The translations under genes were made by a program, and so were the position numbers. 8,140 nucleotides of DNA. Origin: JASFRS01 sp050114795. Lineage in GTDB: Bacteria; Pseudomonadota; Alphaproteobacteria; Sphingomonadales; CAKZYD01. Location of the stretch: the NCBI GenBank assembly GCA_050114795.1, contig JASFRS010000107.1:1-8140 (forward strand), read 5' to 3'. Below are positions 1 to 6,091 of this stretch, in pieces; the first letter of the stretch is position 1; every line of letters begins with the position of its first letter. The notes below the pieces were generated by a model, which saw nothing but the letters and a program-made list of their open reading frames with translations, did no database searches and had not been told where the DNA came from.

Positions 1-114
1 CAAAGTCAGTTACAGTTGAGTAAGTAAAACAGTATATAAAACAATAATTTGCTATAAATAACTGTAAATACAATAAAATGAGAACGCTATTTAAATAGTA
101 AATGAATCTTTTTC

Positions 115-143
115 TTGCATATTAATACAGTATTAGATATTTC
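115..143 (+). promoter_or_regulatory. Possible weak promoter for the exported-protein gene
   Basis: A TTGCAT box at 115-120 is followed 17 bases later by TATTTC at 138-143, roughly a sigma-70-like -35/-10 pair just upstream of the hairpin and ribosome binding site of the gene at 186. The match to consensus is poor, especially at -10, and AT-rich DNA gives such pairs by chance. A palindrome (123-135) lies between the two boxes, where a repressor operator would fit. This is inference only. Confidence 0.2.
123..135. promoter_or_regulatory. 13-base palindrome, candidate operator
   Basis: TAATAC-A-GTATTA is a perfect inverted repeat around the central A at 129. Its ACAGT core occurs again at 12-16 and 29-33, and inverted (ACTGT) at 61-65, all in the same leader region. 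Position and symmetry suit a dimeric transcription factor site for the gene at 186. No regulator is visible in the window and the AT-rich background weakens the case. Confidence 0.3.
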
Positions 144-144
144 G

Positions 145-177
145 CCCCAGGTTATGAGTATTGAGTTTGACCTGGGG
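145..177 (+). promoter_or_regulatory. Leader hairpin abutting the Shine-Dalgarno of the exported-protein gene
   Basis: CCCCAGGT at 145-152 is perfectly complementary to ACCTGGGG at 170-177. A G-U pair (153/169) and an A-T pair (154/168) extend the stem inward, leaving a loop of 13 bases. The 3' arm runs straight into the purine-rich GGGGGAG stretch (175-181) that serves as ribosome binding site for the ATG at 186, so folding could limit ribosome access. There is no T-run after the stem, so it is not a rho-independent terminator. It could instead be a protein-binding dyad in DNA. Confidence 0.4.
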
Positions 178-185
178 GGAGTGGC

Positions 186-983
186 ATGACGTATATCTTA
201 CGTGCAATGCGGCGCATTTCTGATGCGCTCATAGCTTTACCTTTGCTTGCTCTTTTCTCTCTATTCGGTGTTTTCAGTACTGCTTTGGCTGCCCCAATCG
301 TTGAAACTGGTCCTTCAAATAGCCTTGTATCATTGGCAACGTTTCAGGCAACGGCGCTTGCGAACGCAAATAATGATAAGGACTTGGAGCTCTTTCTGGC
401 CTCACCTGATCAGGGCTTGCCAGGCGCTATTGTGGACAGCAGCCAGTTCCAATGGGCCAATTTGAATTCACTTCAGGTCAGCTATGATCCGGGTTCAAAT
501 ACTTTAACGACATCTGTCTCAAATACGATGAATAGTGCGGTGTTGGCGATTGCGAATTTAACTGCCGATTTGGTGGTTGGCAGTTCGACGATCGAATTTG
601 TCAATTTAAATACGATTGATATTTCTATATCCGAGCAGAATGCGGTGAATACGCGTATTATCAATTTGCTGGATTTGGCAATCAATGGTGTGGATGTTGC
701 GGAAAATAAAGACCTGATAAGCATGGGTAGTTTTTCGCAATTCCATATAAGCGGTATAGACCTCGGCCAATTTTTTACTTTTACGGCTTTGATTGAATTA
801 AGCGGTAATTTTAACAACAGCACAAATAACAGCATTGATCTTCTGTTCGGATTTGAAGTGCCTGTGCCAATCAGTGGGCCGAAAGGACTGCTTTTGTTCG
901 CCTTCGCGATCTGTGGGCTTTTGGGGATGCGTTGGTGGCAGAAATCGGACATTTCCTATTCAATGCACCTTGCCCTTGGATAG
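186..983 (+). CDS. Exported protein with PEP-CTERM-like C-terminal sorting signal
   Basis: I do not recognise a named family for the body of this 265-residue protein. Residues 1-35 look like a signal peptide: basic start (R6, R9, R10), hydrophobic core about 13-30, and an ALAA cleavage region at 33-36. The mature part (about 37-224) is rich in Asn, Ser, Thr, Leu and Ile with little charge, suggesting a beta-rich extracellular or envelope protein. The C-terminus carries VPVPISGP (225-232), a hydrophobic segment (about 234-249) and then R, WW, QK: the three-part layout of PEP-CTERM/VPxPA-type signals processed by exosortases. The basic cluster is weak and the tail after the membrane segment is longer than usual (about 15 residues). 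The only Cys is C243 inside that segment, so it is not a lipoprotein. The start at 186 has a strong GGGGGAG ribosome site five bases upstream; M8 (207) is an alternative that would give a more compact signal peptide. The gene is AT-richer than those downstream. No exosortase gene is visible here. Confidence 0.8.
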   Translation: MTYILRAMRRISDALIALPLLALFSLFGVFSTALAAPIVETGPSNSLVSLATFQATALANANNDKDLELFLASPDQGLPGAIVDSSQFQWANLNSLQVSYDPGSNTLTTSVSNTMNSAVLAIANLTADLVVGSSTIEFVNLNTIDISISEQNAVNTRIINLLDLAINGVDVAENKDLISMGSFSQFHISGIDLGQFFTFTALIELSGNFNNSTNNSIDLLFGFEVPVPISGPKGLLLFAFAICGLLGMRWWQKSDISYSMHLALG

Positions 984-1000
984 GCACAGCCTTATTCTCG

Positions 1001-1019
1001 CCTCGCATTGAAAGCGAGG
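1001..1019 (+). promoter_or_regulatory. Hairpin overlapping the ribosome binding site of the GFA gene
   Basis: CCTCGC (1001-1006) pairs perfectly with GCGAGG (1014-1019) across a seven-base loop. The 3' arm contains the GAGG of the GAGGA Shine-Dalgarno that precedes the ATG at 1027 by about six bases. It could dampen translation of the GFA gene or attenuate read-through from the gene upstream. It is followed by A residues, not T residues, so it is not a standard terminator on this strand. Confidence 0.35.
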
Positions 1020-1026
1020 AAAAATA

Positions 1027-1419
1027 ATGAGCGATAACTGGCATAAAGGTGGCTGCCACTGCGGAGCGGTGGAGTTTGAAGTATGCGCACCTAAAGACGT
1101 AACCGTTTATGAATGTAATTGCTCGCTGTGCCAGATGCTGGGCTTTACCCATCTCATTACGCCACGAAACCAATTCCGCTTGGTGAAAGGTGAAGATGCT
1201 CTCACCGAATATCGCTTCAATACGGAAATGGCCCGCCATTTCTTCTGCAGCCGCTGTGGCGTCAAAGGTTTTTATATCCCGCGCTCTAATCCTGATGGCT
1301 ATAGCGTGAATATGCGCGTGCTGGATAAGTCGGGGTTTGACAGCATTACGATTGAGCCATTTGACGGTCAGAATTGGGAAGAGCATGCCCATAAACTCGA
1401 AAGCCTAAGCAAAGGCTGA
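1027..1419 (+). CDS. GFA/CENP-V family zinc-binding protein
   Basis: A 130-residue cytoplasmic protein of the family named after glutathione-dependent formaldehyde-activating enzyme (Gfa) and centromere protein V. The family fold binds zinc through conserved cysteines, and all the expected ones are present: CHCG at 10-13, CNCSLC at 30-35, and CSRCG at 74-78 (C10, C12, C30, C32, C35, C74, C77). Length is normal for single-domain members. The start at 1027 has a good GAGGA ribosome site. Only a few members have been tied to S-hydroxymethylglutathione formation from formaldehyde and glutathione, and that role is itself debated, so the exact substrate is unknown. The glutathione reductase gene just downstream makes a glutathione-linked role reasonable, but this is inferred from neighbourhood. 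It begins 43 bases after the exported-protein gene, so co-transcription is possible. Confidence 0.93.
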   Translation: MSDNWHKGGCHCGAVEFEVCAPKDVTVYECNCSLCQMLGFTHLITPRNQFRLVKGEDALTEYRFNTEMARHFFCSRCGVKGFYIPRSNPDGYSVNMRVLDKSGFDSITIEPFDGQNWEEHAHKLESLSKG

Positions 1420-1447
1420 TCGCGGGCAATTCTCTCTGGCTTTATCT

Positions 1448-1459
1448 CACAAAATTGTG
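1448..1459. promoter_or_regulatory. Inverted repeat upstream of gor, candidate operator
   Basis: CACAA-AA-TTGTG is a perfect 5-2-5 dyad in the gap between the GFA gene and gor, about 85 bases before the preferred gor start. It is the clearest symmetrical element in that gap. A weak TTGAAG (1473-1478)/CATATG (1495-1500) promoter-like pair follows it; if real, transcription would begin near 1507 and translation would have to use the start at 1543. I cannot assign a regulator. Confidence 0.22.
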
Positions 1460-1542
1460 CACAACCGCTGGCTTGAAGCCGGATGGATATGTCTCATATG
1501 ACATCGGCAGATTTAAGTGATGATGTAGATTTGGAATTCTTC

Positions 1543-2889
1543 ATGGCAGATTTTGATTATGACCTTTTTGTAATTGGTGCAGGTTCAGGTGGTGTACGTG
1601 CCTCTCGTATTGCTGCTTCATATGGTGCGAAAGTCGCTGTCGCCGAAGAATTCCGGGTCGGTGGGACCTGCGTTATCCGTGGGTGTGTTCCTAAGAAGCT
1701 CTTTGTCTATGCTTCCCATTTCGGTGAGGATTTTGAGGATGCAGCAGGTTTTGGCTGGAATGTAAAAGAAAAGCCGGAGTTTGACTGGTCTAAGCTGGTT
1801 GCCAACAAGGATAAAGAGATTGACCGGTTAAACGGCCTCTATATCCAAACCTTGAATAATGCTGGTGTTGAAATCTTTGAAAGCCGTGCGGTTATCAAAG
1901 ACCGCCATACGTTGGACGTTGGTGGGAAAACTGTAACCGCCAAGACCATTTTGGTGGCTACTGGGGGAACGCCCTATATTCCCAATATTCCCGGTGCAGA
2001 ATTAGGCATTACGTCAAATGAAGCTTTTCATATTGAGAAGCTTCCTAAACGGATCATCATTTCAGGCGGTGGTTATATCGCTACGGAATTTGCGGGTATC
2101 TTTGCTGGTTTAGGTGTGGATGTGACCGTTCTTTATCGCCGCGATATGGTCTTGCGCGGCTTTGATAATGAGCTGCGTCAGCGCGCGCAGGACGCCATGG
2201 CAGAAAAGGGGATTAAATTCCATTTCAATGCTGTGTTCGAGGCGCTTGAGAAACAAGAAGACGGGTCTATCCGTGCGGCGTTGAGCGATGGCGCGGTCTT
2301 GGAAGCAGACATGGTCATGTATTCCATTGGTCGTATCCCGAATACCGAGGGCCTTGGTCTTGAAAATGCGGGTGTTGAGCTAGATGACCGCGGCGCTATC
2401 GCGGTCGATGGCTATTCTAAAACTAATGTCGATAATATCTATGCTGTTGGTGACGTTACCGACCGTATTGCGCTCACACCCGTTGCGATTAAAGAAGGTC
2501 ATGCTTTTGCTGACACGGTCTTCGGCGACAAACCAACAAAACCCGACCATTTTGGTGTGCCGTCTGCTGTCTTCACCCAACCACCGATTGCGACGGTGGG
2601 TTTGAGTGAAGAAGATGCCAAAGCGCAATATGGTGAAATCAAAGTCTTTAAGTCAGATTTCAGGCCCATGCGCCATACTTTGGCAGGACGCCAGGAACGG
2701 GCATTGGCGAAAATTATTGTGGACCCTAAAACTGATAAAGTTATTGGCGCCCATATGATTGGGCCAGATGCCGCTGAAATTATTCAGGGCATTGCTATTG
2801 CCATGAAGATGGGGGCGACAAAGGCAGATTTTGATGCAACGGTTGCGATTCACCCGTCTTCAGCGGAAGAATTCGTTTTAATGCGATAA
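1543..2889 (+). CDS. gor: Glutathione-disulfide reductase (NADPH)
   Basis: Cytosolic FAD flavoenzyme reducing glutathione disulfide with NADPH; a homodimer in the pyridine nucleotide-disulfide oxidoreductase family. Numbered from the start used here (448 residues): FAD-binding GAGSGG at 12-17; redox-active disulfide C43/C48 in GGTCVIRGC; NADPH-binding GGGYIA at 175-180, with R199, R200 and R205 suited to the 2'-phosphate and so arguing for NADPH over NADH; second FAD motif AVGD at 301-304; C-terminal dimerisation domain ending in HPSSAEE, with H437 and E442 as the catalytic His-Glu pair. CVIRGC, in place of the CVNVGC usual elsewhere, is the form I associate with alphaproteobacterial and plant-like reductases. 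The frame stays open to an ATG at 1483 (468 residues), but the extra 20 residues are acidic and unlike the family, whose members usually begin MAxxDYDLFVIG. Ribosome sites are weak for both choices. All core residues are present, so it should be active. Confidence 0.96.
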   Translation: MADFDYDLFVIGAGSGGVRASRIAASYGAKVAVAEEFRVGGTCVIRGCVPKKLFVYASHFGEDFEDAAGFGWNVKEKPEFDWSKLVANKDKEIDRLNGLYIQTLNNAGVEIFESRAVIKDRHTLDVGGKTVTAKTILVATGGTPYIPNIPGAELGITSNEAFHIEKLPKRIIISGGGYIATEFAGIFAGLGVDVTVLYRRDMVLRGFDNELRQRAQDAMAEKGIKFHFNAVFEALEKQEDGSIRAALSDGAVLEADMVMYSIGRIPNTEGLGLENAGVELDDRGAIAVDGYSKTNVDNIYAVGDVTDRIALTPVAIKEGHAFADTVFGDKPTKPDHFGVPSAVFTQPPIATVGLSEEDAKAQYGEIKVFKSDFRPMRHTLAGRQERALAKIIVDPKTDKVIGAHMIGPDAAEIIQGIAIAMKMGATKADFDATVAIHPSSAEEFVLMR

Positions 2890-2966
2890 TCGCGTAATAA
2901 TTCTAGCCAAATTGCGTGAATACACATAAATTGGCAGTTATTGTGCAGTGCAGCAGGTAAGATAAA

Positions 2967-4343
2967 ATGACAATGAGTGGTGTAAAATGGGCACCTGATA
3001 GCTGGCGTAACAAGCCTGCTATGCAGATGCCCGATTATCCGGATGCAGCGCATCTGACCCGAGTTGAGGAGCAACTTAGTTCCTATCCGCCGCTTGTTTT
3101 TGCTGGTGAAGCACGGCGTTTGAAAGCTCAGCTTGCGCAGGTCGAAGAAGGTCAAGCATTCCTGCTTCAAGGTGGGGACTGTGCTGAAAGCTTTGCCGAA
3201 TTTCACCCGAACAATATCCGCGATACTTTCCGTGTATTGCTGCAAATGGCCGTTGTTTTGACTTATGGCGCGAAACGCCCGGTTATTAAAGTTGGTCGAA
3301 TGGCGGGCCAGTTTGCCAAGCCGAGGTCAAAGTCGACTGAAGTGCTGGATGGCGTTGAATTGGATAGTTACCGTGGCGATATTGTCAATGACATCAACTT
3401 CACGGAAGAAAGCCGTGTTCCTGACCCGGAGCGTATGTTGCGTGCTTATACACAGGCAGCGTCTACGCTGAATTTGCTGCGCGCCTTTGCTCAAGGTGGT
3501 TTTGCAAATTTGCATCGGGTCCATGGGTGGACATTGGATTTCGTTGGTAATTCGGGCGCAAGTGCACAATATCGCGAACTTGCTGACCGTATTTCGGAAG
3601 CTCTGGACTTTATGCAGGCTTGTGGCGTGGGACCTGATGATGCGCCGCAATTGTCGGGTACAGATTTCTATACCAGCCATGAAGCCTTGTTGCTGGGCTA
3701 TGAACAGGCTTTGACACGTCAGGATAGTTTGACCGGCGATTGGTATGACACGTCGGCGCATTTTCTGTGGGTGGGTGATCGGACGCGTTCACCTGATGGT
3801 GCGCATGTTGAGTTTTTAAGCGGTATCGGCAATCCAGTTGCGACAAAAGTTGGCCCTTCAATGACTGAAGATGAGCTGTTGCGCGTGGTTGATAGGCTAA
3901 ATCCGCAAAATGAATCTGGTCGACTGACGCTTATTTGCCGCTTTGGTGCGGGCAAAGTGGAAAATCATCTTCCCAAATTGGTTCGTGCGATTAAGCGGGA
4001 AGGCAAACGTGTCGTCTGGTCTTGCGATCCAATGCATGGCAATACACTGACATCGGCAAATGGCTTCAAAACTCGGCCATTTGAGCGCATTCTGGGTGAG
4101 GTAAAAGACTTTTTTGCTGTTCATCGTTCTGAGGGTACTCATGCCGGTGGTATTCATTGCGAAATGACCGGGCAGAATGTGACAGAATGCACCGGCGGTG
4201 CACAGGCGATCACTGAAGAAAAGCTTGCTGATCGCTATCACACGCATTGTGATCCGCGTTTGAATGCCTCTCAGTCCTTGGAATTGTCATTCCTCATTGC
4301 AGAAGCTTTGAAAGAGGAAGAAAAAGCGCTTGCAGCCGAATAG
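2967..4343 (+). CDS. aroG: 3-deoxy-7-phosphoheptulonate (DAHP) synthase, class II
   Basis: Catalyses the first step of the shikimate pathway, condensing phosphoenolpyruvate with erythrose 4-phosphate to DAHP; a cytoplasmic, metal-dependent TIM-barrel enzyme. Class II membership is clear over the full 458 residues: LLQGGDCAES at 67-76 with metal-ligand C72; GRMAGQFAKPR at 110-120; GDRTRSPDGAH at 270-280; CDPMHGNT at 353-360 with H357; GGIHCEMTG at 394-402 with E399; HCDPRLN at 427-433 with D429. By family knowledge C72, H357, E399 and D429 form the metal site. The N-terminus (WAPDSWRNKPAMQMPDYPD) resembles plant plastid enzymes more than the Mycobacterium type, whose cysteine ligand sits some 15 residues further in. 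Class II enzymes are often feedback-regulated by aromatic amino acids, but no regulatory site can be read here. The start at 2967 has an AGG ribosome site nine bases upstream; ATG at 2973 is an alternative. Class II enzymes are variously named aroF, aroG or aroH, so the symbol is conventional. Confidence 0.97.
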   Translation: MTMSGVKWAPDSWRNKPAMQMPDYPDAAHLTRVEEQLSSYPPLVFAGEARRLKAQLAQVEEGQAFLLQGGDCAESFAEFHPNNIRDTFRVLLQMAVVLTYGAKRPVIKVGRMAGQFAKPRSKSTEVLDGVELDSYRGDIVNDINFTEESRVPDPERMLRAYTQAASTLNLLRAFAQGGFANLHRVHGWTLDFVGNSGASAQYRELADRISEALDFMQACGVGPDDAPQLSGTDFYTSHEALLLGYEQALTRQDSLTGDWYDTSAHFLWVGDRTRSPDGAHVEFLSGIGNPVATKVGPSMTEDELLRVVDRLNPQNESGRLTLICRFGAGKVENHLPKLVRAIKREGKRVVWSCDPMHGNTLTSANGFKTRPFERILGEVKDFFAVHRSEGTHAGGIHCEMTGQNVTECTGGAQAITEEKLADRYHTHCDPRLNASQSLELSFLIAEALKEEEKALAAE

Positions 4344-4372
4344 GCGCGTGACACGCTTGTGGTCCCGGCTGA

Positions 4373-4390
4373 AGCGCTGTAAAAGGCGCT
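4373..4390 (+). promoter_or_regulatory. Hairpin over the nadE ribosome binding site, with a competing stem
   Basis: AGCGCT (4373-4378) pairs with GGCGCT (4385-4390), including one U-G pair, around a GTAAAA loop. The 3' arm takes in the GG of the only Shine-Dalgarno-like AAAAGG before the nadE ATG at 4392. A second, mutually exclusive stem can form from CGCTT (4354-4358) and AAGCG (4372-4376), which would free the ribosome site. Both stems are short and chance is a real possibility in a 48-base gap. Confidence 0.25.
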
Positions 4391-4391
4391 C

Positions 4392-6083
4392 ATGACACAC
4401 AAGATTTCCATCGCGATTGCACAAGTCAATCCAGTCGTCGGCGCCATAGCTGATAATGCGGCTATGATCCGCGCTTATCATGCGCGTGCAGCCGATTTGG
4501 GTATAGATCTCATCGCTTTCCCTGAAATGGTCCTGATGGGTTATCCGCCGGAAGATATGGTGTTAAAGCCCGCTTTCCAATCCGACGCGCGCAAGGCGGT
4601 GGAAGCACTTGCCAAAATCACCAAAAATGATGCGCCTGCTATTCTTCTCGGTACGGCCTGGGTGATTGAGGAGCGTCTTCATAACGCGTTGATTCTCTTG
4701 GACGATGGTGAAATTAAAGCCGTGCGGGCAAAATATGAACTGCCTAATTATGGTGTGTTTGATGAGATCCGTGTTTTTGCGCAGGGCGCTCTTGATGAGC
4801 CAGTTGAATTTCGCGGTATAAAACTTGGCCTGATGATCTGTGAAGATATGTGGCTGCCGCGCGTTGCAAAACATCTGAAAAAAGTTGGCGCAGATATTCT
4901 AATCGTTCCCAATGCATCGCCTTATGAGGTCGATAAGCTGGAACAGCGGTGTTTCCATGCTCAGGCCCGTGCGCGTGAGACCGGTCTGCCGTTGATGGTC
5001 GTCAATCAATTGGGTGGCCAGGATGAGTTGGTTTTTGACGGCGCGTCATTTGTAGTAGGCGCTAATGCAGATATACAGGCTCAACTTCCCGCTTGGGAAG
5101 AAGTATTAGAAGTCACGCATTGGACTCGATCAGATGACGGTTGGGTCATGGAAGGTGGGCATAAATCGCCTGTCTCATCTGGACTTCAAAGCATCTACCA
5201 GGCCATGGTTTTAGGCTTGCGTGACTATGTTGAAAAGAACAAATTTCCAAGTGTTATCATTGGTTTGTCAGGTGGTGTTGACAGCGCTCTGACTGCGGCG
5301 GTTGCCGTTGATGCTTTGGGTGCAGACCGCGTGCGCTGTGTGATGATGCCTTCACGCTATACAAGTCAAGAAAGCCTCGAAGATGCGAAGGCATGTGCCA
5401 AAGCTTTGGATGTTGAGTTGGACTCCATATCCATAGAGGATGGCGTTGCGGCATTTGATGCGATGCTTGGGCCGTTATTTGAAGGCCTTACACCTGATAC
5501 GACGGAGGAAAATATCCAAGCGCGTATTCGCGGTATTTTGTTGATGGCATTGTCCAACAAAAGCGGCGCTATGGTTGTCACGACGGGTAATAAGTCTGAG
5601 ATGTCTGTGGGCTATGCCACGCTCTATGGGGATATGTGCGGGGGCTATTCGGTCTTAAAAGACATCTACAAAACAACAGTGTTTGAGCTTTGCCATTGGC
5701 GAAATGAATATCTACCGAAAACAGCTCAAGGCCCTAAAGGCCAAGTCATTCCAGAGCGGATCATTACCAAACCGCCGAGTGCAGAATTGCGCGCCGATCA
5801 AAAAGACGAAGATAGCCTGCCGCCTTATGAGGCGTTGGATGATATGCTGCGTTGCCTGATTGAGGAAGAGATGGGCGTTGATGATATCGTCGCGCGCGGC
5901 CATGATCGCGAAACGGTTAAACGCATTGAACATCTTTTATATGTTGCCGAATATAAGCGTCGTCAGGCCCCGCCTGGCGTGAAAATTTCATCGAAAAATT
6001 TTGGCCGCGACCGTCGTTATCCCATTACCAATGGATTTCGTGACGCAATTGATTTTGATTTCCATCGCTGGTCAGACGAATAG
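4392..6083 (+). CDS. nadE: Glutamine-dependent NAD+ synthetase
   Basis: Performs the last step of NAD synthesis: ATP-dependent amidation of nicotinic acid adenine dinucleotide, with ammonia taken from glutamine. Two domains are fused in the expected order. The N-terminal nitrilase-fold glutaminase (about 1-260) has the catalytic triad E45 (FPEMVLMGYPPED), K114 (KYELPNYGVFDE) and C150 (LMICEDMW). The C-terminal synthetase (about 265-563) has the ATP pyrophosphatase P-loop SGGVDSA at 293-299, the GNKSEMSVGYATLYGD segment at 399-414, and a late basic region with KISSKNFGRDRR at 531-542. The 563-residue length is typical of the bacterial two-domain form. The start at 4392 follows an AAAAGG ribosome site and begins at the expected beta strand (ISIAIAQVNPVVG). 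Eight bases separate it from gltX, so the two are almost certainly co-transcribed. Confidence 0.98.
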   Translation: MTHKISIAIAQVNPVVGAIADNAAMIRAYHARAADLGIDLIAFPEMVLMGYPPEDMVLKPAFQSDARKAVEALAKITKNDAPAILLGTAWVIEERLHNALILLDDGEIKAVRAKYELPNYGVFDEIRVFAQGALDEPVEFRGIKLGLMICEDMWLPRVAKHLKKVGADILIVPNASPYEVDKLEQRCFHAQARARETGLPLMVVNQLGGQDELVFDGASFVVGANADIQAQLPAWEEVLEVTHWTRSDDGWVMEGGHKSPVSSGLQSIYQAMVLGLRDYVEKNKFPSVIIGLSGGVDSALTAAVAVDALGADRVRCVMMPSRYTSQESLEDAKACAKALDVELDSISIEDGVAAFDAMLGPLFEGLTPDTTEENIQARIRGILLMALSNKSGAMVVTTGNKSEMSVGYATLYGDMCGGYSVLKDIYKTTVFELCHWRNEYLPKTAQGPKGQVIPERIITKPPSAELRADQKDEDSLPPYEALDDMLRCLIEEEMGVDDIVARGHDRETVKRIEHLLYVAEYKRRQAPPGVKISSKNFGRDRRYPITNGFRDAIDFDFHRWSDE

Positions 6084-6091
6084 GACCATTT

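Noticed and set aside
87..98. CTATTTAAATAG palindrome
   Set aside because: It is a perfect 12-base palindrome but made almost only of A and T in an AT-rich region, so chance explains it; there is no related copy nearby.
482..952. 156-codon open frame on the minus strand
   Set aside because: It is antisense to the exported-protein gene, which has a strong ribosome site, signal peptide and C-terminal anchor. No plausible domain appears in the antisense product.
1001..1026. Rho-independent terminator after the exported-protein gene
   Set aside because: The stem is good, but it is followed by A residues on the + strand and the T-run is on the wrong side for the minus strand. It overlaps the next gene's ribosome site instead.
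871..1392. 173-codon open frame on the minus strand
   Set aside because: It lies opposite the GFA gene, whose cysteine motifs are unmistakable, and its translation shows no recognisable domain. It is a shadow frame.
2890..2966. Terminator or promoter between gor and the DAHP synthase gene
   Set aside because: GCCAA (2906-2910) and TTGGC (2931-2935) can pair, but the stem is weak with a 20-base loop and no T-run. The TTGGCA box has no acceptable -10 at the right distance.
3327..3761. 144-codon open frame on the minus strand
   Set aside because: It is entirely inside the DAHP synthase gene, whose full-length match is clear.
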